DNA of 64,000 bases from Triticum aestivum (lineage: Eukaryota; Streptophyta; Magnoliopsida; Poales; Poaceae), in the NCBI RefSeq assembly GCF_018294505.1, contig NC_057807.1, positions 271,913,369 through 271,977,368 of the forward strand, read 5' to 3'. The position numbers and the translations under genes are program-made. The number at the start of each line of letters is the position of its first letter. Within the stretch, counting starts at the first letter, position 1. Shown here piece after piece: positions 10,734-20,285 of this stretch. The notes beneath the pieces are model-generated. The model was not told the DNA's origin, made no database searches, and saw only the letters and a program-made list of their open reading frames with translations.

Positions 10734-10828
10734 AGAATAAGACTCTTAAGGGTGTTATTAGAATAGACCCACCCTGGGTCATATATAGGGTGAGTCTATT
10801 CTAATAACAACATTAAGAGTCTTATTCT
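10734..10828. repeat. Inverted repeat joining two element ends
   Basis: The left arm (10734-10770, AGAATAAGACTCTTAAG...) and the right arm (10792-10828) are complementary over about 36 bases with few mismatches, around a 21-base spacer. It looks like the abutting ends of two related TIR elements, or a small foldback unit. Confidence 0.65.
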
Positions 10829-11484
10829 CGTCACCCCGGGTGAGGAATAGTTATTCTTCGTCCTCCCCCTCTATTTTACCACCAATGCACTATAATTTTA
10901 CGTTCCGTAAGTTTTGTCTTATTTCTGACGTAAAAAAAGACCGTAAGAAAATATATATTCGTCGTAAAAAATATTTTATGTCATGTATAATTACAAACGT
11001 AAAAACATAGTATAAAATTTACATAAACTTCAAATTTTCTTGTCTTATGACCTATATTTTTATTTTCTTATACCAAAATTTACGTAGTGAATCAATAGGA
11101 ATGTAACTATTTGAATTCCAAACGTAATTTAATTATGAAGTGATTGTAAGATTACCTCGGGTGCAGAATAAGTTATTCTTCACTCGAGATAATCTTACGA
11201 TCGTTTCACAAATAAATTACATATGGAATACAAATAGTTACATTCATGTCGATTCACTACGTAAAATTTGGCATAAAAAATAACAGAAAGATTGCATTTT
11301 GTGTATATTTTACACTATATTTTTATGTAACATAAAATATTTTTTATGGTGATTACATATTTTTTTACATTCTTTTATTACATATAAAATAAGACAAAAA
11401 TTTACGAAACATAAAATTACGGTGCATTGATGTTAAAATAGAGGGGGTGAAGAATAACTATTCCTCACCCAGGGTGACGAATAG
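10824..11484. mobile_element. Foldback MITE-type element with arms of about 320 bp
   Basis: The left arm starts ATTCTCGTCACCCCGGGTGAGG. Its complement closes the element at 11484 (...CCAGGGTGACGAAT). The middle (11155-11190) is a hairpin tip, GAATAAGTTATTC. Several landmarks recur inverted in the two arms: 'ctctattttaNca', 'gttccgtaaNttttgtctta' and 'gattcactacgtaaa'. The element is AT-rich and has no ORF. It can be read as two copies of the 12034-12397 MITE in head-to-head fusion. Confidence 0.75.
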
Positions 11485-11488
11485 TCAA

Positions 11489-11516
11489 TCTCTCTCTCTC
11501 TCTCTCTCTATCTATC

Positions 11517-11572
<56 letters not shown>
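11489..11572. repeat. (TC)n-(TATC)n-(TA)n compound microsatellite
   Basis: TC, TATC and TA runs follow one another directly after the foldback element. Confidence 0.95.
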
Positions 11573-11576
<4 letters not shown>

Positions 11577-11808
11577 CTATCCTACCACCCGGTGGTAGTT
11601 ACCCCATATGTCTCATATACTACCATGTGGTACTATATATACTATTTTATCATTTTAAATATATTCTTATATTATATCTAAGATGTTTCAAAGCAAGTTA
11701 CATGAAAAAATTACATATGTACTCATAGTTTTTGTTATATTTATGAAATACGTACATATTTGTACGTAAAAAAGAGCACATTCAAAACATGATATATACT
11801 ACCTAAAA

Positions 11809-11812
<4 letters not shown>

Positions 11813-11886
<74 letters not shown>
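11813..11886. repeat. (TA)n microsatellite, about 37 repeats
   Basis: An uninterrupted TA/AT run lies within AT-rich non-coding DNA (11573-12033) that otherwise shows no feature. Confidence 0.95.
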
Positions 11887-12033
11887 TATATAATCATTGT
11901 TATATACTACATACTACACGTACATACTCTTAATTTTGACAGATACTACATACAACATACAAAACGCAAGTGGTGGTAACTACCACTGCTTGTAGGAAAC
12001 ATTTGTCATATATATATATGTGTATATAGGGAT

Positions 12034-12397
12034 TGACTATTCGTCACCCTGGATGAGGAATTGTTATTCTTCACCCACCTTTATTTTAACATCTATGCAC
12101 CGTAATTTTACGTTTCGTAAATTTTGTCTTATATTAGACATAAAAAGAGAACGTAAGAAAACCTATACTCATCGTAATTTTTTTTTATTTTACGTAAAAT
12201 TACAAATGTAAAAACATAGTGTAAAATGTACATAAAATATAATTTTTGACCTATATTTTTTTGTTATGCCAAATTTTATGGAGTAAATTAATATGAATGT
12301 AACTATTTCTATTTCAAATGTAATTTATTTATGAAACGATCGTAATATTACCTCGGGTGAAGAATAACTTATTCTGCACCCTAAGTGATGAATAGTA
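12034..12397 (+). mobile_element. MITE related to the 10824-11484 foldback
   Basis: It starts TGACTATTCGTCACCCTGGATGAGG and ends with the imperfect complement (..GCACCCTAAGTGATGAATAGT). The interior matches the left arm of the foldback element base by base over most of its length (e.g. 'gcaccgtaattttacgtttcgtaaattttgtctta'). It is about 364 bp and non-coding. Confidence 0.75.
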
Positions 12398-12401
12398 ACA
12401 C

Positions 12402-12427
12402 TATATATATATATATATATATATATA
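12402..12427. repeat. (TA)n microsatellite
   Basis: A simple TA run right after the MITE end. Confidence 0.9.
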
Positions 12428-12429
12428 CA

Positions 12430-12906
12430 AAAATAAAGCAGAAATGGGAACAGAAAACAGGAAAAAAAACAGGCCATGGCCTCCCGCGCGGCTGAGCCAG
12501 CCCCATCTGCCCCCCCCCCCATTTTCAAATATTTGTTAAACATTTTTAATACTTATTCAATATTTTCAAATAATTGTTCAATATTTTTCATAAACTCGTT
12601 CTACAATTTTTAATCCTTATTCAACATTTGTCGAATACTTGTTCAACATTTTTAGTACTTATTCAAAAAAAAACTACATGTTCAACATATTTTCAAATAC
12701 TTGTTCAACATTTATTTAATACTTACTCAACATCTTTCAGCTACTTGTTCAACATTTTTTAAATGTGTTTTTGAAGAGTGTTTTTTATGTGTGTCTATAT
12801 ATATTTTAAAGTATAAAGAAAAGTACAAAAATAAAGCAAAAATGAGAACAGAAAACCAAAAAAACAGGCCATGGCCTCCCGCGCGGCTGGGCCGGCCCAT
12901 CTAGGC
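12430..12906 (+). repeat. Direct repeat pair plus 'TTCAACATTT' block
   Basis: A segment 'caaaaataaagcagaaatgggaacagaaaac...catggcctcccgcgcggctg' at 12428-12505 recurs at 12828-12900. The DNA between (12521-12800) is the second copy of the 7280-7560 block. A duplication of a TA-(GC-rich tail) unit is the simplest reading. Non-coding. Confidence 0.65.
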
Positions 12907-12931
12907 TCCCCCCCCCCCCCCCCCCCCCCCC
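12907..12931. repeat. Poly-C run of about 24-25 bases
   Basis: An uninterrupted C run. A shorter run of about ten C lies at the homologous place near 12511, so the tract expanded within this repeat. The minus strand is a potential G-quadruplex. Length may be inaccurate for sequencing reasons. Confidence 0.85.
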
Positions 12932-13587
12932 GATGCGAGGCATCCTCATGTGCTCGCTGACAGCGAGAAATAGGGGTGCCTGAAATTTAGGTCACCTCTC
13001 CTCTCGCTGCCATCGGGCCTCGGATCTTCAAGACATCTATGTTCTTCGCCAATGTCTAGTGATCATTATAATTTTGTGAGAATAAAATTTCCTCTCGTTC
13101 TTTTGGCGATGCCATGAGGTTAGAGAGATTTTTGTCCTCTCAGATCCGATTATTCGGATCTGATGAGTTTATGTGATTCTTTGTGGAGTTGAAATCTTTC
13201 GTTGGCACCATGGTGAAGATATAGCGATTGACGGCCTACACTTCTAGGGGATCATCCCGGCCAAAGTATGTTCATCGATCAAGGCTTCCTTTCTTTTCCA
13301 TGGGCAACTCAAGGTGCTTTTAAAAATCATTATTAGTAATGTTCGTGCGGGTAAAAGAGTGACAATATCGTTGCTTCAGTCCAATCCAATTACAGCCTCT
13401 TTAACGAAGTATTTGGAGTATTTCTTCGAGCAGAGATTGATACCACAAAGTGTTTTCAAGGGATTTCATTGTAATGTATTTTTTTGGATCTTAGGTCCAA
13501 ATCAGTGATATGCTTAGGGCATCACTGATATGCCCTAAAGATATGTGCGACTTGTGCTTTCGGAAGACTGTTTGCGCACTGATATGC
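12932..13587. other. No recognisable gene
   Basis: Moderately AT-rich DNA with only short frames. The last 40 bases (13550-13587, 'gtgctttcggaagactgtttgcgcactgata') recur at 15425-15460 on the other side of the Harbinger element, so the element sits in or next to a short tandem duplication. Confidence 0.5.
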
Positions 13588-13960
13588 TTAGGGCATCTCC
13601 AGCCGCGCCCCAGGAAGGCCTCCCCAGGCGTTTTTTTCGCGTCGGCGCCGAATAAACGGCCCAGTCGCGCCCCCAGGAGCTCGATTTTCGCCGGCTTGGG
13701 CCGAAAACAGCGCCGGCGGACCCAGCCCGAACCTGGCGCGCTGGGGGGCGCCCGGGGGCGCCGGGGCAAGCTGTTTTGGCGCGAAAAAGACGCGGGCCAG
13801 CCGCGTCAGCGACTCGGCGCCTCGTCTTCCCCCAACGGCCTCGGTTTCCCGCGGGGAATCAATGGCAAGGCTGCCGCCGGTCAGCCTTGCCATTGATTCC
13901 TCACGGGCGGCGCGCCGACGCCTCCCTTCCCGCGCACGCGTACACATGGGCGCGGCCCGG

Positions 13961-13969
13961 CTATAAAAG
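13961..13969 (+). promoter_or_regulatory. TATA box of the Harbinger cargo gene
   Basis: CTATAAAAGCC lies in a GC-rich context 140 bases before the ATG at 14109, leaving a plausible pyrimidine-rich leader of about 110 bases. Confidence 0.65.
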
Positions 13970-14108
13970 CCAGCGGCCTCCACTCGCCTGTGCCCAGACC
14001 AGTCCCCCCTCGCCGCCGTCCAACCCCTCCCTCTCCCTGCCTCTCCCGAGCGCCGCCCTCCGGCCCCTCCCTCTACCTCTCCCGAGCCCGCCCCGCCCCG
14101 CCGTTGCC

Positions 14109-15050
14109 ATGGCAGAACGCTTCCTCGGAGACGAGGCGGCGGCCAACGGCTTCGGCCGCCGTTCGCTCCGCGAACAGGAGTCCTGGCTCCTGTTCCAGGC
14201 GAACATCCCGGCGCCGCCGGACATGCGCGCCGGGCCATCGGGGTGGAGGCTCAGCGCCGGGGGAGTACCCATTCCCCCGTTGCCCGACGCCGTGGCGAAG
14301 CCGAAGTACTTCGCCGAGGAGGTCGAGATCGTGCGCGCGTCGCTCACCGATGCCCAACTCTCCCTCCCCCAGTACGCCGCCGACAACCACGCGGCCTGGG
14401 CGGCGTATTTCGAGCGCCGCCAGCAGCAGCGATTGGCGTCCACCAACGGCGCGCCGGTGGTCGGCGGCCGGCAGAACAGCGAGGGGTGCCACCTCTGGTG
14501 GGGCGTCCCCGGCCGCACACTCGAGGGCGTGCTCACGTACCTCGAGGGCGGCAACGACCCGCCGTTGGCGTACCCCCCGGCACAGCACCGACGCGTCGGG
14601 CCATGGGCGCCAAGGAGGTTCGGCTCCTCCTCCTCCTCTTCTTCCTCCCGATCCTCGTCGCACTCCTCCGGCACTCCGGCCCTACTCGGCGTCAAGGCCG
14701 AGCCCGCGGCGGAGTCGCCGCTCGGCCGGCGCATTCGCAGCGCCGACATCGTCATCAACGAGGGCGGCCGGCGCGCCTCGTCCTCGTCGGCTCCTCCGTG
14801 TTTCGTCAAGCCAAAGACGGAGCCGGGGCTGGCGCCGGTGAAGACGGAGCCGGGGCTTGCGCCGGTGAAGGCGGAGTTCGACGACGACGACGCGACCCTA
14901 GAATGGGCGCGCCAGGACTCCATTGCGGTGGAGAAGGCGCGCCGGGAAAAGGTGAAGGAGCGCCAGCGCGCCGCTTCGAAGAGCGCCGACGCGGCCGCGA
15001 TGAAGACGGGGTCGTCGTCCTACGCGACAGCGACGACGCGCCGCCGCTAG
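14109..15050 (+). CDS. Transposon cargo protein of unknown function (313 aa)
   Basis: I chose the ATG at 14109 because it has an ideal context (GCCATGGC) and follows a TATA box by a normal distance. The frame is also open upstream to 13776, but that part is low-complexity and precedes the TATA box. The N-terminal half (residues 1-165) has aromatic blocks such as 'SWLLFQ', 'WAAYFERRQQQRL' and 'HLWWGVPGRTLEGVL'. The rest is serine-rich and basic/acidic, with three 'VK.EP' type segments resembling sumoylation motifs and a charged helix near the end. Codon GC3 is very high, as in the whole element. The C-terminus looks frame-shifted: an adjacent frame ending at 15154 gives an acidic tail (DSDD..., then DDDNGGDD) that fits better. 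I do not know its function. It may be a chromatin- or DNA-binding partner, but that is a guess. Confidence 0.55.
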   Translation: MAERFLGDEAAANGFGRRSLREQESWLLFQANIPAPPDMRAGPSGWRLSAGGVPIPPLPDAVAKPKYFAEEVEIVRASLTDAQLSLPQYAADNHAAWAAYFERRQQQRLASTNGAPVVGGRQNSEGCHLWWGVPGRTLEGVLTYLEGGNDPPLAYPPAQHRRVGPWAPRRFGSSSSSSSSRSSSHSSGTPALLGVKAEPAAESPLGRRIRSADIVINEGGRRASSSSAPPCFVKPKTEPGLAPVKTEPGLAPVKAEFDDDDATLEWARQDSIAVEKARREKVKERQRAASKSADAAAMKTGSSSYATATTRRR

Positions 15051-15401
15051 TCCGTCATGGCGACGCCGGGTCCAGCATGGGCGCCCGCGTCAAGGAGGAG
15101 AAGGCCGCCGACGACGACAATGGCGGCGACGACTTCAGCGCCTTTCTTTTTTAGATTAGGTTAATGTCATGAAAATGGCGAATTTCGCCGAAATTTGCCA
15201 TGTTTAGACGAAATTTGCCATGTTTAGCCGAAATTTAACTAGTTTTTATCATAACTTCGCCGAACGTCTCATCTTTTTTTTTAATACGCGCCTAGGGACG
15301 GCCCTGGGGGCCGACTCGCCCCCAGGGCCATTTTTTGCGCCGGCTCACCCTCAGGCGGCGCTTTTTGACGCCCCCTGGGGGGCCAACGGCTGGAGATGCC
15401 C

Positions 15402-15429
15402 TTAGAACCTATTTTCTGCATGTATCGTG
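15402..15429. other. TTA target duplication and flank
   Basis: TTA at 15402-15404 repeats the TTA at 13588-13590. Confidence 0.7.
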
Positions 15430-15775
15430 CTTTCAGAAGACAGTTTGTGCAACTGATAATCTTACAATCTTCAACATGACAAGTTGGCAATTACAGGAAG
15501 TGCAAGTAAAGTGGGATCATGTGTAAAGCCATATCAAGAAATGCTATCTATTTTCTGCATGCATCTCCTTTATCTTAAAATCATCAAAATGCCAAGTTGG
15601 AATTACAGGAAGTGCAAGTAAAGTGGTATCATGTGTAAAGCCATATCAAGAAATGCTATATATTTCTGCATCCATCGCCTTTATCGTAAAATCATCAAAA
15701 TGCCAAGTTGCAATTACAGGAAGTGCAAGTAAAGTGGTATCATGTGTAAAGCCATATCAAGAAATGCTATCTATG
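15430..15775 (+). repeat. Tandem repeat, period about 112 bp, three copies
   Basis: The string 'ccaagttgNaattacagg' starts at about 15479, 15592 and 15703. Each is followed by 'aagtgcaagtaaagtgg.atcatgtgtaaagcc' and then 'atatcaagaaatgctat'. Copies are more than 90% identical by eye, so the expansion is recent. It lies downstream of the DUF1618 gene. Confidence 0.9.
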
Positions 15776-16049
15776 GCTTCAGAGTTCAGATTCAACACAT
15801 TTGCACTGTCTAAAACAAGAGAAACAGCCAGTGTGGGAGACTTTAAGTACGAGCTAATAATATCAATGCACTCCTATATGAGTACTGAAACCTCTTAATA
15901 CATAAAAAATGGACAAACACAATGTCGGTGGTTTTTCTTCCATATAACAACAATCCTGGATCGGTGCACACCAATATGTTAATAAAACTCTCACAATCAA
16001 ACTTTGACAAACACAATGCAAATCGATGTAGGCATTCATCAGTGTTAAA
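15776..16049. other. 3' flank of the DUF1618 gene, no feature seen
   Basis: Ordinary AT-rich intergenic DNA between the tandem repeat and the stop codon at 16050. The minus-strand transcript must end here. AATAAA-like words occur, but none stands out. Confidence 0.4.
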
Positions 16050-17695
16050 CTAAATCAGACATGGCTTCACATGTTCCAGCTCCTTGTCATCCGCATCATA
16101 AGCTCCCACGCCGCCTTGCTGTTCACGGTGCGTTCCTAGCCATTCCAGGTCTCCCTTTGCACCTGCACCAGTAGATATGGAGCCAATCTATCAACAAAAT
16201 CCATTTACAGAATAATAATGAAACAATCAATGGCGCCATTCAGTACAGTATCCCTTTTTTATTCTGTAAAATGGTACAAGTCCATCATAATCAATGCTTC
16301 ATGTTATCATTTGCATGTTTGCATCACAGCCACAGGCTTTGATAGTACTTAGTTATCTTGGTTTGTGCGATTTTGCTAGTAATTAGTTACAATGCACCAA
16401 ATCAAGGGGACTTGACAGGCTCGATTAATGAATTAAGCTGACAAGAAATAATTATGAACCAACCATGCATGCATATCCGTTACCTGAAGCTGCAGCACTT
16501 ATATTGAGATGGCTAGAGATGGTGCTGTAGAACAGTGTTGTGAATCTTCCCATCTGAAAAGGATGGACTCCTAGCAGCTTCTTCGTCACCGTGTCGACAG
16601 CAATCACCCACGCTTGCTTATTTAAGTAATGCTGCTTGGCTAAGAAGCAGACGATGTTGTCTTCGTGTAAGCTTAACATTGGCAAGTTAATGAAGAGAAG
16701 CCCAAAATCTGGTTTGCCCTCAGACTGCAAAGCCTCAGGCAGCAGCCCAGCAGTGTTGACACCGTCACCCACCGAAAGTTGTCTAGCCTCGAGAATAGTG
16801 TGAGTGTCCCACTCCTCGAGTCGGAGCCAAGGACTTGTAGCTGTAGTGGTAGTACTCCATGTGGTAGCAGCCCAAGCCGGCAAGTGCAAAGGACAAACCA
16901 GCTCAATGAACTTGATGCGGATGTGGCCGGACGACATGTCGATGCTAACGTCGCGAGTATACAAGGGGTAATTGGTCCATGGTTGACTGATCTCTGTTGT
17001 TGCTGGCAGCGGAATGTAGAGGAACTGGGGGCTACCTTCGAGGACATCGCCGATTAGGATGCCTTTAAACAAGTCAACGAATGCCATGACACTGCACCAA
17101 CGGCGATAACCTTGTTCGGCTCAAAGCCTCCGTCATCCAGTAAGAAGGCTGCTTGGTCCTCCGGTGACAAGACGGGCTTCTTGACGGTCCAAGTTTCCAT
17201 CTTGGAGCAGAAGAGGGAGAGCTCAAACTCTCCTTTCCTCTGCATAGTTAGTAACGCGACATAGTAGTCTCCGCCGTCGCCATGTGACAGGAGGCCGACC
17301 GCACAGGGTTGGCCGACCAAGCACCTGAGTTGCGGGACCAGATTGAGCGACGGAGTGCCAGCGCCGCCGTGGCCGCAGCCGGGCTGGTAGATGTAGTATT
17401 CGCGGAGCGGACATTCCTCCATGCTTATGTCCATGCTAAGGAGGATGAGCCCGCCGTGAGTGCCGTGGATGAAGGGCTCCTCGGTGACACGGGCGTCGGT
17501 GGACCAGACAACGACGTAGGAGATAAGAGGCGGGCGGTGGACGAACAAGCTGACCTGAATGGAGATCTCGCGAGAGTCATCCGGGTGCTCCGTCTGGTGG
17601 GTGGCGGTGGTGGAATCGGCGACCACAGGCTTGATAGCGAGGAGGCAGCTCTTGGGGAGCTCGACGCCGGGTGGATCCATCCTAGCTAGCTCCAT
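16050..17695 (-). pseudogene. DUF1618-domain protein gene, two exons, with a one-base frameshift in exon 1
   Basis: This is the only ordinary host-type gene in the window. Exon 1 runs 17695-16484 and exon 2 runs 16162-16050 (TAG). The intron has a CAG|GTAACG donor and a GTGCAG acceptor, and the phase-1 junction keeps the frame into a 37-codon tail. The start at 17695 is the first ATG of the open frame. The DUF1618 core begins 'FVDLFKGILIGDVL' and continues with 'YIPLP', then a tryptophan-rich stretch. DUF1618 proteins are a large, mostly grass-specific family of unknown function, usually about 400-500 aa; this one would be about 440 aa. Near 17088 the frame shifts: the upstream frame runs into a stop at 17054, while the DUF1618 core is in the next frame. 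One base appears to be missing. It is therefore a young pseudogene or carries a sequence error. There is no other decay in either half. Confidence 0.75.
16163..16483 (-). other. Intron of the DUF1618 gene (321 bp)
   Basis: GT at 16483-16482 and AG at 16164-16163. It has normal AT-rich composition, and splicing keeps the frame. Confidence 0.7.
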
Positions 17696-17897
17696 CTGGA
17701 TTGGATTTAACTGGAGCGGATTTTCTCAGATGGATCTGACGATCGCCGGGCGGATCAGTTGGAGACGGACGATGAACAGGGAAGGGGAACAACAGGCGGC
17801 GGCGGCCGAAGGAGAAACGACACTTCTAGGTTAGGGTTATGCAAACTCAACGTTGGCTGGGCCGGTCTCATGTGCCATGATCCTTTTATGAGTTCCC

Positions 17898-17900
<3 letters not shown>

Positions 17901-17961
<61 letters not shown>
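17901..17961. repeat. (CA)30 microsatellite
   Basis: A perfect CA run about 200 bases upstream of the DUF1618 start codon, within the likely promoter region. Length variation here could matter for expression, but that is speculative. Confidence 0.95.
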
Positions 17962-17963
<2 letters not shown>

Positions 17964-18770
17964 CGGCAGCGATCTGATGCTAGGCCGGCTTTGGTCCGGC
18001 CCAACAATACGGTCGGTTTTGTTTTTAGCTCAAAAACATGAAATAGAAATGTTCACACAGGATTCTCAAAAAACAAAATGTTCACACATGACAAAAAAAA
18101 AGGTTAGTCTAGTTTTAGAAAAATGTTTACCGATGTTACAAAAAGGTTGACAATAAATTAAAAAATGTTCACCTATAATGAAAAATGGTGCATGGTAAAA
18201 AATGGTTTATGTTTGAAGAAAATGGTTCATGATAAATTAACAAAGTGTTCACCTATGATAAAAAAACATTTCACGATAAATAAATAAGTGTTCAGCTAGA
18301 ACAAAAAGATTCATGTATTTCCGGACAACAAAAAATTATGAAAAAGGGAAAAGAAAAACAGTGTAGTACCCTGAAAAACAGAGAAAAAAAGAAACATCGG
18401 AAACAAAAAAAGGTAAGGGAAAAAAGAAAAGAAAACACAAATGAACCGGCCCATGCGGAGCAACTATGTGGGCGAGTCGATGCACATGCCGCGGGACTGC
18501 GGTGACTAATGCACACACCCACCTTGGCCATACCACCATCTTATACTCACGCCACTTTGTAGCTGGGTTATTTATTTTGAGAGCAAAAACTCTACACTTA
18601 CGGACAATAGCTACAAAACTCACTTACGGACTCAGAAGACAAGGATGTTGCTGACGCCACACAATAACAAGGCGTGTATGGTGTGCAGGTTGGCCAGCTC
18701 GACGCCATCTACTTTAACCTAAGATAGCATACGTCCCATCGTAACATGTAACTGATCCTGTAAAATTACC
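17962..18770. other. No gene; A-rich block with 'AAATGTTCACC' repeats
   Basis: Between 18040 and 18330, imperfect units 'gataaaNaaatgttcacNtatgat' recur. From 18420 to 18770 the sequence is mixed and unassigned. This A-rich block resembles the complement of the T-rich repeat class at 7140-7560. Confidence 0.5.
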
Positions 18771-18779
18771 TGGCCATGT

Positions 18780-18841
18780 CTATAAGTTGGCACTGCGGCC
18801 TATATAAGGGGTACACACCCTTTCTACGGGAGAAGGTTGGA

Positions 18842-18907
<66 letters not shown>

Positions 18908-19158
18908 ATACATCTTCTCCACGGGAGAATCCACCAACACCCAGCCGGCTGAACCGCCAATGGGCATCATCTTGTACCTTGAGCGCCTCACACGCCGGAA
19001 TACAATCAACCCAAACAAAGAGTAGGGCTTTCATCGGAGATGATTTCGGGCCTGGACCTCTATACATCCTTGTGTGCTTGTGGTTGTTAACCCATCCGAT
19101 CGTAGTCACAAGCTTGTACCTACATAGGAATTCACTATACAGTTACGAAACACCGACA
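18780..19158 (+). repeat. Right part of a degraded gypsy-type LTR
   Basis: The end ..CACCGACA (19158) is followed after one base by TTGGCATGCTAGGTAGGGG. This is a mutated version of the primer-binding string after the LTRs of gypsies A and H. A TATA-like CTATATAAGG is at 18801. A CA microsatellite has expanded inside. The left border is not identifiable. Confidence 0.5.
18846..18906. repeat. (CA)30 microsatellite
   Basis: A perfect CA run within the degraded LTR. Confidence 0.95.
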
Positions 19159-19159
19159 A

Positions 19160-19178
19160 TTGGCATGCTAGGTAGGGG
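19160..19178 (+). promoter_or_regulatory. Degenerate primer-binding site
   Basis: TTGGCATGCTAGGTAGGGG differs from the strings at 24112 and 59563 (TTGGCGCGCCAGGTAGGGG) at only two bases, both CpG-to-TpG or CpA type. Confidence 0.6.
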
Positions 19179-19180
19179 CT

Positions 19181-19570
19181 TTGTGCACTAACTTGCGAGC
19201 ATCGTTATCATTCACCTTCACCGCCAGCGGCTTTGACGCCACCCCTGTATCAGCTCGCCATTCCATTCAACTGGACGGCGGAATCGCTCCTGGAGAAACC
19301 ATCCACTTTGGTAGCTTCAAATTCACAGCTGATCTAGAAGGTATGCTACAACTCCACGATCGGATACCTCACCACGACGAGGCGACACCTCCCCTAGAAG
19401 AAGCCACAACTTCACTTAGGACTCCAAAGCATACGCAAGCCTTAGGGGGTCGACTACAGCTCATCTCTTCGGGTGTTGCCATCCTCAAGGTCATGCTAGG
19501 TCAGAATTGTACACTTTTTGGCAAGGCGTCAATGAATCCCTGCATGTCGGGACCCCAATCTAGCATGTAA
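19181..19570 (+). pseudogene. Gypsy gag N-terminal leader fragment
   Basis: The frame contains 'LDGGIAPGETIHFGSFKF' and 'LHDRIPHHDE', like the segment after the primer-binding site of several Triticeae gypsy families (compare 47340-47560). No gag core follows: another repeat begins near 19570. It is a truncated fragment. Confidence 0.45.
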
Positions 19571-19658
19571 CACATCATATCACTTTGCAGCCTCACGCAC
19601 GGTATTCCCATGGTTGCAACCTTACATTGGTCGGGATTGTTTGCGCCTTTTGGCTCAC

Positions 19659-20081
19659 GTATATGATTGTGTCGCTACCATCCATATGATAGAGAACCCG
19701 GGTCGACATGACTAGTCATAAACCCAATGTGGCACAAACTTACCGGGACAGGCATACGTAACCCAACAACGAACGTGTCGGTCATGAACGTATGAACCCA
19801 AGTCGTAGCAATCTACAATGACTTAAAGGAACAACGCGTGGCATTTCCCCGAAGGGACAGACACATGAACAAAGAAGGATACATGTCGGCCAACCTAAGT
19901 GTTCCGGAGTAGCAGCGAGCTACCATGGCTCAGTGGAAGCACTAAAAGACATTTCCCCATAAGGAAGGCTACCAAGAATAAGCAACTAGGTGTCGGATCC
20001 CACACATACCAAGCATTTCAATAACATACACACAATATGCTCGATATGTGTAAATATAACATGGCATCACAACAGAACTCT
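19659..20081 (+). repeat. Dispersed repeat, inverted copy of 2615-3036
   Basis: See 2615-3036. Homology probably extends left towards 19560 and right beyond 20081 in the full family, since the composition is continuous on both sides. Confidence 0.7.
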
Positions 20082-20285
20082 ACAACTCAAAGTATTTATT
20101 CAATAGGCTCCGAGGAGCCAGCACTACTGCAGAATGCTGCTAACGCAACACTACAATCAAAGACCCTTCGATCAAACTGTGTGCGATGCAATAATCGCAA
20201 ATGGTGATGTAAAAAACCATCAAAAAGATGCAAAACACTTGCGATGGCAGAAACATCAAACACGGTTTGGATTTTAGTTGCATGT

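Larger units (their letters stand above)
7588..10770. mobile_element. Candidate non-autonomous TIR element (Mutator-like?) with GC-rich cargo
   Basis: The left edge reads 'gGTCTATTCTgctaat...ATTATTCTGATAA' and the complement of the right edge reads 'GGGTCTATTCTaataaca...CTTATTCTGATAA'. The ends are therefore imperfect inverted repeats. Between them are a 170-bp tandem repeat (7740-8400), repeat-like DNA (8400-9450) and a GC-rich block (9480-10700) that looks like the 5' part of a gene. No transposase is seen. The target duplication is unclear because TA-rich DNA abuts the left end, so the superfamily is a guess. Confidence 0.4.
13591..15401 (+). mobile_element. Non-autonomous PIF/Harbinger element with cargo gene
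   Basis: The left terminus GGGCATCTCCAGCCG (13591-13605) is matched by its exact complement at 15387-15401. Both ends are flanked by TTA (13588-13590 and 15402-15404), the target preference of PIF/Harbinger elements. The 1.8 kb inside is very GC-rich and holds a promoter and one gene but no DDE transposase, so it must be mobilised in trans. The second gene of known PIF elements is Myb-like; the gene here does not look like that. Confidence 0.75.

Noticed and set aside
13588..14923. Long antisense frames under the Harbinger gene
   Set aside because: A consequence of very high GC; the plus frame has the TATA box, start context and better composition.
17755..17977. Frames encoding poly-CV or poly-TH across the CA repeats (also 18780-19109)
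   Set aside because: Microsatellite translations.
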